Assembly: GCF_030814135.1 (NCBI RefSeq)
Contig: NZ_JAUSUQ010000002.1
Span: 124,001 to 188,000 of the forward strand
DNA: 64,000 nucleotides
DNA from: Caldalkalibacillus uzonensis
GTDB lineage: Bacteria; Bacillota; Bacilli; Caldalkalibacillales; Caldalkalibacillaceae
Direction: 5' to 3'
Positions 28,484 to 39,128 of the stretch are shown piece by piece; within the stretch, counting starts at the first letter, position 1; every line of letters begins with the position of its first letter. The notes under the pieces are model-generated. The model did not search any database, was not told the origin of the DNA, and was given only the letters and a program-made list of their open reading frames with translations. Made by a program: the position numbers and the translations under genes.

Positions 28484-30118
28484 TTATAGGCCCGTTTGTT
28501 GCATCTGGGGTGGAAAGACGTTTTCTTGTTGCATTATTTTTTCGATGATAGGGTAATAGGCTGTATAAGTATTCCTATCAAAGTAGGCATCACCGGTTCG
28601 ACGCACTAAGAAGTCCTCAGCGTAAACCACCATTTCATGATGTACGGCATAGTACAGTTCGGCCCAGAGTAAGGGGGGAATATGGGACTGATCCTGCAGC
28701 TGAGTTTCTCGTTCTGCATTTTTTATATACTGAAAAATATGTCCGATATTGCTGCCGTAACGCCGAACAAGCTTTTCCGCCTGCTCTTTTTCGACATGAT
28801 GTTTGGTGAGCTCCTGGATATGCTGGTCAACAAAGTCCGGCCAGCTTTCCGGTCCCCCCACCTTCCCGCCAGACAGCACCTGGGAATCCGTTTGGCAAGG
28901 GGCAAACGAGCGCCCTGTTTCCTGTTCAAGTTCCCGGACAACCAAGTCAACGACCCGTTCCGCCATTTTGCGAAACCCGGTCAGTTTGCCTCCCGCAATG
29001 GTAATCAGACCAGATTCGGAACGGAAGATTTCATCCTTGCGGGATAGCTCCGACGGGGACTTGCCTTCTTCGTGTATGAGTGGCCTGAGTCCGGCCCAAT
29101 GGGATTCCACATCGTCCCTGGTAAGCCCGATGGTGGGAAACATGGCATTGGCCGCCTCCAGCAAATAAGTGATATCTTCCTCACTAGTGGGCGGGTCAGC
29201 CAAATCACCTTGATAATCGGTGTCTGTCGTGCCAATATAGGTTTTGCCATCCCGTGGAATGGCAAACACCATGCGCCCGTCAGGCACATCGAAGTAAACC
29301 GCTTGGCGTAAGGGGAAGCGGCTTTGGTCAACCACGATATGCACCCCTTTTGTCAGGTGCAAGCGTTTCCCTTTGAGAGAGTTGTCTTTTTGGCGGAGAT
29401 GATCGACCCAAGGCCCCGTGGCATTGACAATTTTTGAAGAATGGATGATGTAAGCCTTTTCCTCGACTCGGTCCGTCACGGTGACACCAATGAGCTGGCC
29501 TTGATCATAGATAAACTCTGTGGCCTCAGCATAGTTGACCGCCAGCGCCCCCTGTTCCACTGCGGTCTTAATCACTTCCAGCGTCAGGCGGGCATCATCT
29601 GTGCGGTACTCCACATATAAGCCGCTGCCCTTCAGGCCGTCTTTTTTCAACAGCGGCTCCCGCTCCAAGGTCTCTTCCTTGGTCAACATGACTCTCCGTT
29701 CACTTTTCTTAACTCCGGCCAGCCTGTCATACAGCCACAGGCCGAATGAAGTGGCTAAACGGCCATATGTCCCCCCTTCAACCAAGGGCAACAGCATCGG
29801 CTCCGGAATCACCACATGGGGTGCATTGTGATACAAAATGGCTCTCTCTCTGCCCACTTCCCTGACAAGTTTGACCTCCCCCTGCTTTAGGTAACGCAAG
29901 CCTCCATGGATCAGTTTGGTGGAACGGCTGCTTGTTCCAGCCGCAAAATCCTGCATCTCGATAAGCCCTACTCTAAGTCCACGCAAAGTTGCATCCAAAG
30001 CAATGCCACAGCCGGTAATTCCCCCGCCAATGACCAACAGGTCTAACGGTTCCCCAGCCATGCGCTTCAATATAGCAAAGCGGTTGTATTTGGAAAAAGC
30101 CAGTTTCTCTTTGCCCAT
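28484..30118 (-). CDS. glpD: Aerobic glycerol-3-phosphate dehydrogenase
   Basis: 544 aa FAD enzyme, membrane-associated, oxidising sn-glycerol-3-phosphate to dihydroxyacetone phosphate and reducing quinone. The FAD motif is LVIGGGITGCGIALDATLRG near residue 23; GTSSRSTKLIHGGLRYLKQ and the TTDTDYQGDLADP segment are family signatures. ATG at 30118 follows AAAGGTGG; the open frame to 30175 is leader. A Rho-independent terminator hairpin sits 41 bp upstream between promoter and gene, the classic target of GlpP antitermination, and glpP is encoded just upstream. Confidence 0.96.
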   Translation of the reverse strand: MGKEKLAFSKYNRFAILKRMAGEPLDLLVIGGGITGCGIALDATLRGLRVGLIEMQDFAAGTSSRSTKLIHGGLRYLKQGEVKLVREVGRERAILYHNAPHVVIPEPMLLPLVEGGTYGRLATSFGLWLYDRLAGVKKSERRVMLTKEETLEREPLLKKDGLKGSGLYVEYRTDDARLTLEVIKTAVEQGALAVNYAEATEFIYDQGQLIGVTVTDRVEEKAYIIHSSKIVNATGPWVDHLRQKDNSLKGKRLHLTKGVHIVVDQSRFPLRQAVYFDVPDGRMVFAIPRDGKTYIGTTDTDYQGDLADPPTSEEDITYLLEAANAMFPTIGLTRDDVESHWAGLRPLIHEEGKSPSELSRKDEIFRSESGLITIAGGKLTGFRKMAERVVDLVVRELEQETGRSFAPCQTDSQVLSGGKVGGPESWPDFVDQHIQELTKHHVEKEQAEKLVRRYGSNIGHIFQYIKNAERETQLQDQSHIPPLLWAELYYAVHHEMVVYAEDFLVRRTGDAYFDRNTYTAYYPIIEKIMQQENVFPPQMQQTGL

Positions 30119-30154
30119 GCTTGAACCACCTTTCTGTTTTTCTTGTCGGCAATT

Positions 30155-30206
30155 AAAAAAGACCGCAAAAACCACTACATATTCTGTAGTGATTTTGTGC
30201 GGTCTT
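30155..30206 (-). promoter_or_regulatory. GlpP-responsive leader terminator of glpD
   Basis: Long hairpin with outer arms AAGACCGC / GCGGTCTT and inner CACTACA / TGTAGTG, followed on the minus strand by a T-run just before the glpD ribosome site. It shares the outer GAAGACC...GGTCTT arms and a CACTAC-like core with the hairpin in front of glpK. Known role in Bacillus: GlpP with glycerol-3-phosphate prevents termination here. Confidence 0.8.
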
Positions 30207-30243
30207 CTCCAGTTCTCTGACCCTAATTATTAATATCAATATA

Positions 30244-30272
30244 AGTATAGCACAAATTTTGAGACACAAAAA
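30244..30272 (-). promoter_or_regulatory. Promoter of glpD
   Basis: Minus strand: weak -35 TTTTTG (30272-30267), 17-bp spacer, strong -10 TATACT (30249-30244) preceded by TGC, an extended -10 element. It lies upstream of the leader terminator. Confidence 0.55.
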
Positions 30273-30410
30273 GATACGCAATCACGCAGTTAAAAATATT
30301 ACCATTAGAAGATTAGATCACTCACATCAAAATCTTACTGAGGAGAATCATCGTAAAATTTACGGATCCTCCCGTTTCTGTTATTGGCCAAGGGTATTGA
30401 GAGCCGTTAC

Positions 30411-30986
30411 TTAAAGGTCTAAGTTCCATAACTTAGGATCACCAACGGAAGTAGCCAGTGCCCCGGCCCGCAAAGCTTCCAAAATCTCCTCTTTTTCTCT
30501 GATCAGGCCGCCTGCAATTAAGGGAATGGGCAGCTCTTCCGTTAATTCATAGATCACTCTGGGCATCAACCCGGGCAGTACCTCTATCGCATCCGGCTGA
30601 CAGGCCCTGACCAGTTCAATCCCCCTCTTCAAAGCGCTGGAGTCAAGCAGAAAAATGCGCTGGATGGTCAGCAGTCCCTCTTCTTTGGCCGCTTTGATCA
30701 ACTGATTGCGGGTGGTAATAATGCCATCCGGCTGCCATTCTCTGGCCACATATTGGATGGCACTTTTGTGATTGGACAGGCCTTCGATAAAATCCAGGTG
30801 AATAAATACTGGCATGCCAGCTGATTTCAGCCGGTCTACATAGTCCTTGATCGTCAGCAGATCACCGGTTAAGAGAAAGGCAATGTTGGCCTCGCTGTCC
30901 ACCGCTTCTTCAATCAACTCCGGCTGATGAATGGAGGCAATCACTTGTGATTGAACCATATCCACAATAGGAGAATTCACGTCCAT
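30411..30986 (-). CDS. glpP: Glycerol uptake operon antiterminator GlpP
   Basis: 191 aa RNA-binding regulator, length as in B. subtilis GlpP. It is TIM-barrel-like, with a phosphate-binding region LIAGGLIREKEEI and a preceding VLPGLMPRVI. With glycerol-3-phosphate it binds leader RNA and prevents premature termination of glp genes. It lies between glpK and glpD on the same strand, 59 bp after glpK, so it may be cotranscribed with glpK. Two hairpin leaders in this block (before glpK and glpD) are its likely targets. Confidence 0.93.
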   Translation of the reverse strand: MDVNSPIVDMVQSQVIASIHQPELIEEAVDSEANIAFLLTGDLLTIKDYVDRLKSAGMPVFIHLDFIEGLSNHKSAIQYVAREWQPDGIITTRNQLIKAAKEEGLLTIQRIFLLDSSALKRGIELVRACQPDAIEVLPGLMPRVIYELTEELPIPLIAGGLIREKEEILEALRAGALATSVGDPKLWNLDL

Positions 30987-31045
30987 CCTCCTTTACAGTC
31001 CGATACCCCCTGTGCAGGGAGGCATTTTTCTCATTTCATCATACC

Positions 31046-32563
<1,518 letters not shown>

Positions 32564-32730
32564 CTAAAAATAGTTCCGTCTTCCACTATCATTTGCTTTC
32601 TATCTTCTTCACGTGAAGCAAGAAACCTTTTTACAACCTGTCTTTTTAGAAAATTTTATGTATGAGTACGAAAGTTCCATGTATCATAATCTCTATGGAA
32701 ACTCCCCCTTCTGCCCCTATCAAACAAAAA

Positions 32731-32784
32731 AGAAGACCAAAAAACCACACTCTTCCCACCAAAGAGTAGTTGTTTTGGTCTTCT
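32731..32784 (-). promoter_or_regulatory. GlpP-responsive leader terminator of glpK
   Basis: Hairpin with ten-pair outer arms AGAAGACCAA / TTGGTCTTCT and an inner CTCTTT/AAAGAG helix, followed on the minus strand by TTTTTTGTTTG. Arms and general layout match the glpD leader. The region 32558-32865 holds this element and the promoter; no gene was found in it. Confidence 0.8.
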
Positions 32785-32816
32785 CCTTATCTCCAACCAG
32801 GTATAGATTTGTCTAC

Positions 32817-32845
32817 AGTTTATGATAGGCGGACAAGTTTGTCAA
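32817..32845 (-). promoter_or_regulatory. Promoter of glpK
   Basis: Minus strand: consensus -35 TTGACA (32845-32840), 17-bp spacer, -10 TAAACT (32822-32817), 33 bp upstream of the leader hairpin. Confidence 0.65.
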
Positions 32846-32865
32846 CATTTTTTGAAATTTGCATC

Positions 32866-34206
32866 TTACTGATTCGCCCGTCTGTAATTCTCCAGTTCCC
32901 GGTTGATCTCCTCATTGGCCCGGTTTAAAGCTTCCAAGGGGTCGTCCCCATTGTGTACACTTTCAATGGCGTTGACCACCCGTTCCCGGGCTTCCGGAAA
33001 GACCCCAATTAATGCGCCTTGAGTGGCCGGGGTCAGCTTGGTGTTTTGCAACTGCTCCACTGCGGTCAAAAATTGGGGATATTGCTCATAGACCTCCTGC
33101 AACACCGACTCATTATGAGCTGCTTTGGTGATAGGGAAATAACCTGTGCTGGCTGCCCACTGAGCCTGCACATCAGGCTGGGCTGCATATTTGATAAACT
33201 CCCAAGCCGCTTCCTGTACCTCTTCAGGAATGTCAGCCATCATCCACAGGGAGGCACCTCCAACCACTACCCCATGAGGCTCTACTCCGTCAGGTACTGG
33301 CAAAAATGCCGTCCCCACTTCAAAGTCAGCGTTATTGACGTTTCCGGATGTAGAAGCGGTAGAATCCAAATACATGGCCACCGTCTGAGCCAGGAAAGCG
33401 GCGCGGTGATCATCCCAATCCCGCCCATAATTGCCCAGTGTGCCGTCTTCTCTTAAGTCAGCCAGCCATTGAAACCAGCGCTGCCCCTCTTCCTGATTAA
33501 TCAGGGCCTGGGTTGGCTCCCCGCTGCGCCCATTATCATTATCCACATATAGACCTCCTTGATTGGCAATCATTTGCTCCGTAAACCAGCCATGGCTAAT
33601 CACCGAAAAACCATCCACCCGGCCGCCGAAATGCTCTTTAATCACCTTGGCCGCCTCTCTCACCTCATTGTACGTCCGTGGCGGGTTCTCAGGGTCAAGC
33701 CCTGCTTCCCTGAACATATCCTTGTTAAAAAACATAATCGGGTTGGAGGTGTTAAAGGGCATGGAGTATAGCTTGCCATCCACCTGATAATAAGCCAAAA
33801 TGTTTTCCTCAAACTGGCTGACATCAAAATTGTCCCGGTCAATAAATGTTTGCATCGGCTCAATATAGCCACTCTCAATCATATATTTGGTGCCCACTTC
33901 AAACACTTGCACCAGAGCAGGAGCTTCAGAGGTACCGACCACTTGCCTTAATTGGGTTAAAGATTCCTCATAACTTCCCTGATAGACGGCATTAACATAG
34001 ACTTCATCCTGGCTCTCGTTAAAGCCAGCCACTACCGCTTCCACTGCTTCACCCAGGTTGCCTCCCAAAGCGTACCAGAAATCAACAACGATGCGGCCAT
34101 CATCCGTTGTTTTCAGCTGACCGGTTGACGAACTGCACCCGGACATGACCAGCACCAATGCCAACGCCAGTAATAAGAAGGCTGATGCCCTCTTGTGTTT
34201 TAACAT
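32866..34206 (-). CDS. ugpB: sn-Glycerol-3-phosphate-type ABC transporter substrate-binding lipoprotein
   Basis: 446 aa extracellular binding protein of SBP family 1. Signal peptide with lipobox VLVMSGCSSS, lipidated Cys near residue 23. The mature part contains DFWYALGGNLGEAVEAVVAGFNESQ, close to UgpB-type proteins, and GTAFLPVPDGVEPHGVVVGGASLWM. ATG at 34206 follows GGTGAAGGAA. It is the last gene of the ugpA-ugpE-ugpB set. Location next to glpK, glpP and glpD supports glycerol-3-phosphate or its diesters as ligand. No terminator was recognised after it. Confidence 0.88.
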   Translation of the reverse strand: MLKHKRASAFLLLALALVLVMSGCSSSTGQLKTTDDGRIVVDFWYALGGNLGEAVEAVVAGFNESQDEVYVNAVYQGSYEESLTQLRQVVGTSEAPALVQVFEVGTKYMIESGYIEPMQTFIDRDNFDVSQFEENILAYYQVDGKLYSMPFNTSNPIMFFNKDMFREAGLDPENPPRTYNEVREAAKVIKEHFGGRVDGFSVISHGWFTEQMIANQGGLYVDNDNGRSGEPTQALINQEEGQRWFQWLADLREDGTLGNYGRDWDDHRAAFLAQTVAMYLDSTASTSGNVNNADFEVGTAFLPVPDGVEPHGVVVGGASLWMMADIPEEVQEAAWEFIKYAAQPDVQAQWAASTGYFPITKAAHNESVLQEVYEQYPQFLTAVEQLQNTKLTPATQGALIGVFPEARERVVNAIESVHNGDDPLEALNRANEEINRELENYRRANQ

Positions 34207-34264
34207 TTCCTTCACCTTTTCTTCCCCCTTGTGCATTTTTGAAAAAAATGTATAAGCTCACCAT

Positions 34265-35074
34265 CTATCCTTTTAATGCCCCTGACATCAATCCACGGCG
34301 GATGTGTTTGATGCCCAGGAACAATAAAAGCAAAGTAGGCAATAAAATGATCACCACGCCGGCCATGACCATATTCCAGGCTGTAGAAGCTTCTTGGGAA
34401 ATCATCATGCGGATGCCGATCTGGACCGTGCGCACATTTTCATTGCTGGTCACCAACAGCGGCCATAAATACATGTTCCATGTGGTCAAAAAGGCATATA
34501 TAGCCAAGGCACTCAACATAGGTTTGGACAATGGCAAGGCAAATGACCAATAAAAACGGAAACGGCTGCAGCCATCAATTTGCGCTGACTCATAGAGCTC
34601 CTTGGGCAAGGTCATAAAATGCTGGCGCAACAAAAAGATGCCAAAAGCCGTCGTTAGAAACGGAACAGTCAGGGCCAGATACGTATTGAGCCAGCCCAGA
34701 TTAAGGATCGTGACAAAGTTGGGAATCATAGCTGCCTCCCAGGGTATGAGCAGGGTGGAAATAAATAGAAAGAAGAAAAAGTTGCGCCCTTTGAAGGGAA
34801 TAAAGACGATGGCATAGGCAGCCAGACTGCACAACAGTAACTGCCCTAGAGTGACTATGGACGATACAATAAAGCTGTTAACCAAAAACTTAAACAGCGG
34901 GATGGTGCCAAAGGCCTGAAGATAACTGTCAAGGCTAAACCGGGACGGGATATAATGTCCGCTGTACAGCTCAGCCGTACTTAACAAACTGGCCAGTAAA
35001 GCAAACAGGATAGGAAAAAAGAGCACGAAAGCCGATATGCTGAGTAAAATATAAACAATGACTTTTCGTATCAT
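34265..35074 (-). CDS. ugpE: sn-Glycerol-3-phosphate-type ABC transporter permease UgpE
   Basis: 269 aa, six hydrophobic helices, binding-protein-dependent permease of the carbohydrate uptake class. The EAA loop reads ELYESAQIDGCSRFRFYWSFALPLSKP. It overlaps ugpA by four bases (ATGA) and is followed 58 bp later by ugpB. Forms the pore with UgpA. Confidence 0.9.
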   Translation of the reverse strand: MIRKVIVYILLSISAFVLFFPILFALLASLLSTAELYSGHYIPSRFSLDSYLQAFGTIPLFKFLVNSFIVSSIVTLGQLLLCSLAAYAIVFIPFKGRNFFFFLFISTLLIPWEAAMIPNFVTILNLGWLNTYLALTVPFLTTAFGIFLLRQHFMTLPKELYESAQIDGCSRFRFYWSFALPLSKPMLSALAIYAFLTTWNMYLWPLLVTSNENVRTVQIGIRMMISQEASTAWNMVMAGVVIILLPTLLLLFLGIKHIRRGLMSGALKG

Positions 35075-36018
35075 TGATAATGCACCTTCTTTTCACCCAC
35101 TTTAAACTGCAGTACTGTAAATACCAGGATGATGAAAAACAGGAGAATCGCCTGGGCACTGGCAAAGCCAAAGCGGGAAAACTCAAACGCCTCTTTGTAA
35201 ATCGAGTATACAATGATATTGGTGGCCTCATTGGGGCCCCCGCCTGTTAAAATATGAATCTGCCCAAAAGACTGAAAAGCATTAATAAGCGTCACCGTCA
35301 CCACAAAGAAAAGCGTCGGTGACAAGAGAGGAAGCGTAATTTTAAACAACTGGGCAAAATAACCGGCTCCGTCTATGCGTGCACTTTCATACAACTCTTC
35401 TGATATATTTTGCAAGCCGCCGAGCAGGATAATAAAGTTAAAGCCTACATTCATCCATACCGTGGTCACGGCAACCGAGAGCAGTGCCCATTCCCCGGAT
35501 GTCAGCCATGGAACCGGAGCCAGTCCTAGGAAAGCAAGTATATTATTAAACACACCAATGCTGGGATGGAACATAAACAGCCAGATGGTTGCTCCTGCAG
35601 CCACGGATACACCAAGTGTAGACGAAAATATGACTCTGAAAAATTCAACCCCCTTTAACCTTTCATTGGCGATAACCGCTAAAAACAGAGCGAGCAGCAC
35701 ACCGGTAGGAACCGTATACAAGACGAACTTCAGAGTTTGGATCATGCTGTGTTGGAAATTGGGGGACTGGATCAAGTGCATATAATTTTCCAGCCCGATA
35801 AAAGCCACTGTCTCCCCGCGGGGATTGGTGATGAAAAAACTGTAGTACAACGTTTTAAACATAGGGTAGAACAAAAACACGCCCAAAATAATAAGTGCTG
35901 GAGACAGGTACATGAGTCCCTCAGCGAAAAGCCGCCACTCTTGTGTGTGCATTTTCCTATGCTCCACAGCGGGATGTCTCAGTTTAGGCTGAGGAGACTG
36001 AAAGAAACGAAACGTCAC
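35071..36018 (-). CDS. ugpA: sn-Glycerol-3-phosphate-type ABC transporter permease UgpA
   Basis: 315 aa permease with N-terminal cytoplasmic extension and six helices. The EAA loop is ELYESARIDGAGYFAQLFKITLPLLSP; SFGQIHILTGGGPNEATNIIVYSIY is typical of the UgpA/MalF class. First gene of the three-gene set. No ATPase gene (ugpC/msmX) is present in the operon, so it must use an ATPase encoded elsewhere, as many Bacillus sugar importers do. Confidence 0.9.
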   Translation of the reverse strand: MTFRFFQSPQPKLRHPAVEHRKMHTQEWRLFAEGLMYLSPALIILGVFLFYPMFKTLYYSFFITNPRGETVAFIGLENYMHLIQSPNFQHSMIQTLKFVLYTVPTGVLLALFLAVIANERLKGVEFFRVIFSSTLGVSVAAGATIWLFMFHPSIGVFNNILAFLGLAPVPWLTSGEWALLSVAVTTVWMNVGFNFIILLGGLQNISEELYESARIDGAGYFAQLFKITLPLLSPTLFFVVTVTLINAFQSFGQIHILTGGGPNEATNIIVYSIYKEAFEFSRFGFASAQAILLFFIILVFTVLQFKVGEKKVHYQ

Positions 36019-36144
36019 TGACTCACCTCCCCATTTGGCTTATCCCATCGGGACTTGTTTTCAGTACATAGGTATTCTACAGCGCAAATATTAAGAACAT
36101 TTTAATTTCCGGTTAAAGCCCTGTTAATTTTTCCTGCATTGGAT

Positions 36145-36195
36145 AAAAATAAAAAAGACCAGGCCACACATGTGAAGGTCATGTGATCTCCTGGT
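36145..36195 (-). terminator. Terminator overlapping the end of tatD
   Basis: Minus-strand hairpin ACCAGG...CCTGGT with an inner CACATG/CATGTG helix, then CTTTTTTATTTTTA. The left arm contains the tatD stop codon. Because it also lies about 130 bp ahead of ugpA and ends in GTGTGG-CCTGGTCTT, faintly like the glp leaders, a role as a ugpA attenuator cannot be excluded. Confidence 0.75.
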
Positions 36196-36991
36196 TTTCC
36201 CGGCGGTTGAACAGGTTGTTCACGTTGACCGCTAATTGACAAGCCAGTTCCCTTGGCGTCAGGCGCTTTATGTCAGCCACTTTTTCAACCACAGGCTGCA
36301 AAAGCAAGGGCGTTGTTTCCTGCCCCTCAAACGGTCCGGCAAAAGGCCATGGACCGTCCGTTTCCACTACCAGATTCTTTTTTGGCACAAGCTCAACCAG
36401 CCGCTGATCCCGCTTTCGATAGCACACCTCAGGCGTCACAGAAACATAGTAGCCGGCTTTGACAATTTTCTGAATCATCTCTTGCGGCGCTTTAAGCCAG
36501 TGAAAGTGTGCCTTTGACACGTTTTCCTCTTGTAACAGCTCAAAGACAGGTTGCACCTTATCATGGACCGCGTGCAAAAGCACAGGAAGATCGAACATTT
36601 GGCTGTGTTGCAAAAAAAGCCTAAGCAGCTCCGTATACCCTTCCAGCAGCGGATGCCCCATCTTGTTCAAAGTGTAATGGGGCAAGCCAACTTCACCAAA
36701 GGCTGCTACCCACCTTCGCTCTTGGCGGACCAAGCTAAACAGCTCACACAGTTCCTTCTCGGTGGGAAGAGGCTGTTCAGGATGATAGCCAACTGCCGCA
36801 AAGACAAAGTCCGGATAGGAGTGCTTCAGTTCCAGCGTACGGTAAGCGGAGGCCAGGTCAGTAGAGACAGCAACTACACTTCTAACACCGGCTAACTGCC
36901 AGTGGTTAATCATATCATGGAGCTTCTCTTTTCCGTAACGAAGCAAATATTGATCCAAATGCAGATGGGCATCAATGTACTTGCTTCCCAT
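36179..36991 (-). CDS. TatD-family metal-dependent hydrolase
   Basis: 270 aa, amidohydrolase-like barrel. Metal-binding residues are visible as HxH in DAHLHLDQY near residue 8, Glu in AFGEVGLPHY, His in LLHAVHDK, His in KAHFHWLKAP, and Asp in VVETDGPW. Family members act as DNases or deacylases. ATG at 36991 follows GAGGTGAACAGGG. The coding sequence for residues 7-16 contains a 30-bp stretch found again, identically, at 53278-53307 beyond the sulfonate island, where it belongs to a second, broken tatD start. The closest upstream gene is the hydroxyacid dehydrogenase, 42 bp away. Confidence 0.87.
   Translation of the reverse strand: MGSKYIDAHLHLDQYLLRYGKEKLHDMINHWQLAGVRSVVAVSTDLASAYRTLELKHSYPDFVFAAVGYHPEQPLPTEKELCELFSLVRQERRWVAAFGEVGLPHYTLNKMGHPLLEGYTELLRLFLQHSQMFDLPVLLHAVHDKVQPVFELLQEENVSKAHFHWLKAPQEMIQKIVKAGYYVSVTPEVCYRKRDQRLVELVPKKNLVVETDGPWPFAGPFEGQETTPLLLQPVVEKVADIKRLTPRELACQLAVNVNNLFNRRENQEIT
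36944..36973 (+). repeat. Left copy of 30-bp direct repeat flanking the island
   Basis: Identical over 30 bp and in the same orientation as 53278-53307. It lies inside intact tatD. The two copies are 16.3 kb apart and enclose the hydroxyacid dehydrogenase, suy, fumarase/SDH-like, tct and exporter genes. Confidence 0.95.
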
Positions 36992-37033
36992 CCCTGTTCA
37001 CCTCAAGCTTTGGTGCTATGTTTTGGTTGGGAA

Positions 37034-37987
37034 CTAATATCCCCGTTTGACATCAATGACATTGCGCATGGCTTCCGTATCTGGATAGCGCTTTAAATTT
37101 TCTTCAAAGATAGCCAGGGCCCGGCGCATGTAATGGGGGGAGCGGCCCGACACGTGAGGCGTTACGATGATGTTTTTCTCCGACCAGAACGGATGATGAT
37201 CAGGTAAAGGTTCCTCACTAAACACATCCAGGACAGCCCCGGCTATTTTGTTACTGCGCACCGCCTGAAGCAACGCCTCTTCATCCACCACTTTCCCCCT
37301 GGCAATATTAATCAGATAAGCGCTGGGCTTCATCCAGTCCAATTCAGTATGACCTACAGCATGCTCCGTCTCCGGGGTAAGGGGCAGCAAGGCAACAACA
37401 AAGTCACTTTCCCTAAACAAGATCTCCCTTTCCGCCATGGTGAGCAGTTGATCCACATAGCCGGGACAGGGGGCTTGGGAACGGCGTACAGCAAGCACAC
37501 GCATACCGAACGCTTTGGCCCGCTTGGCAATTTCCTCTCCAATCGCCCCCAAACCGAGAATACCGATCGTTTTGCCATAGGCCTCATCCACCCGGACCGA
37601 CCTGCCCCACTTTCGCTCTTTCTGTAAGTCATATAATTGATAATGGCGCCGGACAAGGGTTAAAATCATGGCCATGGTATACTCGGCCATCTGAATGCCG
37701 TGGATTCCCCGGGCGTTGGTCACCAGGATGTTCCGCTCCCCAATCCGTTCAAAAGGCATCTTTTCCAGCCCCGCACTAAGCACCTGGATCCATTTCAAGG
37801 CTGGCAGCTCGTCAATCAGCACCGGTGTCAAGTCCTCTCCGTATGTAAGCAGCACTTCGGCCTCCTGTTTCGCTTCAGCTGTAACTTGATCCATTCTGTC
37901 AAAGAATGTGAACTGGTGCTGGGAAAAGACAGATTGCAAGCGTTCTTGGTGCTTGGAGCTGATCTTGGCGCTGGAGACGATTCTCAT
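37034..37987 (-). CDS. D-isomer-specific 2-hydroxyacid dehydrogenase
   Basis: 317 aa NAD(P)-dependent oxidoreductase. The Rossmann motif is IGILGLGAIGEEIAKRAKAFG; catalytic residues appear as Arg in INIARGKVVDE, Glu in FSEEPLPDHHPFW and His in TPHVSGRSP. ATG at 37987 follows GGGAGGGAACGCC. It is 63 bp downstream of the comC-like gene and may be the last gene of the suy unit, interconverting 2-keto and D-2-hydroxy acids such as glyoxylate, hydroxypyruvate or sulfopyruvate; the substrate is open. The last nine codons are echoed in a remnant at 56726-56755. Confidence 0.88.
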   Translation of the reverse strand: MRIVSSAKISSKHQERLQSVFSQHQFTFFDRMDQVTAEAKQEAEVLLTYGEDLTPVLIDELPALKWIQVLSAGLEKMPFERIGERNILVTNARGIHGIQMAEYTMAMILTLVRRHYQLYDLQKERKWGRSVRVDEAYGKTIGILGLGAIGEEIAKRAKAFGMRVLAVRRSQAPCPGYVDQLLTMAEREILFRESDFVVALLPLTPETEHAVGHTELDWMKPSAYLINIARGKVVDEEALLQAVRSNKIAGAVLDVFSEEPLPDHHPFWSEKNIIVTPHVSGRSPHYMRRALAIFEENLKRYPDTEAMRNVIDVKRGY

Positions 37988-38050
37988 GGCGTTCCCTCCC
38001 AAGTTTGGAGTCAATATAAAATATCAATCATTTGCCAAATTATTGACTAA

Positions 38051-39103
38051 TCAGTCGCATTCCTCTATTCTCTTGATTCCTAAAGTGGCTGCCAAATGAT
38101 TTAACTCTGCATACACCTCCGGTGATAGGGGGATACCTTCTTTGATTCGCCGGGTAGCAGTGATCCTTTTTCTCTCCCCTGGAATATAGATTTGGTCTGC
38201 TCCTTCTCTTAACGGGATAGCCTTAATTTCATCGCTCATTTGGGAGATGCGCTTCAGGTACTCATTATAGTGTAAATAATGGCTCACGTTGGAAAGGAGG
38301 ATAAAATGACCCACATTGGCCTCACCAGCATGTTGTTCATAGATAGACTGTACATAGGGGCCAAAGGCAGCTCCGGTCAAAATGCCAGCCAATATTTCCA
38401 TGGATAAGGCCAAGGCGTAACCTTTTGCTCCCCCGAATGGCAGCACAGCCCCTTTTAGTGCTTCAGCTGGGTTGGTTGTCTCTCGACCCTGCTGGTCAAT
38501 CGCCCATCCTGTGGGGATTGTTTCTTTGTTTTTGTTGGCCAGGATGATCTTACCCCTGGCCACTATACTGGAGGACATGTCAACGATGACAGGAGGGCCG
38601 TCAGTTGGAAAACCGAAGGCGATGGGATTGGTTCCAAAATACGGTTCCCGGCCACCCCAAGGGGGGATACCCTTGGGCGAGTTAGTCGTCAGCATGCAGA
38701 AGAGGTGGTGCTGGGTTGCCAATTTGCAGTAATAACCGGCTTGCCCAAAATGATTACTATGCCGAATAGCAATGGCCACCAACCCGTGCTCCTTGGCCTG
38801 AGGCCATCCGGTCTCTACCGCCTTGTAAGTCACCACCTGTCCCAATCCGTTATCTCCATCGACTAACATCACATTTCCGTTATGGTGAATCGTTACCTCC
38901 GGATGCGGATTGATGCGACCCTCTTTTAAGCGTTGAATGTAAATAGGAAGGCGTGAGATACCGTGGCTATCCAGCCCGTCTAAGTTAGCGTCAACGATAA
39001 TCTCACTGGCAATACGGGCATCCTCTGGCTTAAAACCTACACTCATAAATGCGTCATGACAAAACTGCCTGGCTTGATCTGCGTCAATCAGGATCAAACT
39101 CAT
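38051..39103 (-). CDS. comC: Ldh2-family dehydrogenase, probable (2R)-sulfolactate dehydrogenase
   Basis: 350 aa member of the malate/L-lactate dehydrogenase (LDH2) family, unrelated to the usual Rossmann LDH. Family motifs: LDSHGISRLPIYIQRL near the N-terminus, IRHSNHFGQAGYY with the catalytic His, FGTNPIAFGFP, and PFGGAKGYALALSMEIL. ComC oxidises (2R)-3-sulfolactate to sulfopyruvate. Together with an SlcC-like enzyme it can invert sulfolactate stereochemistry, as shown for Chromohalobacter. The assignment to sulfolactate rests on neighbours suyA, suyB and the slcC-like gene; ureidoglycolate, malate or another 2-hydroxy acid would be possible for the family alone. Confidence 0.72.
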   Translation of the reverse strand: MSLILIDADQARQFCHDAFMSVGFKPEDARIASEIIVDANLDGLDSHGISRLPIYIQRLKEGRINPHPEVTIHHNGNVMLVDGDNGLGQVVTYKAVETGWPQAKEHGLVAIAIRHSNHFGQAGYYCKLATQHHLFCMLTTNSPKGIPPWGGREPYFGTNPIAFGFPTDGPPVIVDMSSSIVARGKIILANKNKETIPTGWAIDQQGRETTNPAEALKGAVLPFGGAKGYALALSMEILAGILTGAAFGPYVQSIYEQHAGEANVGHFILLSNVSHYLHYNEYLKRISQMSDEIKAIPLREGADQIYIPGERKRITATRRIKEGIPLSPEVYAELNHLAATLGIKRIEECD

Positions 39104-39128
39104 CCCTCCTTACCAACAAGCTTCCCCT

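Noticed and set aside
36158-36195. Third GlpP-type leader, for ugpA
   Set aside because: Arms include the tatD stop codon and only a few bases resemble the glp leaders; more simply a tatD terminator.
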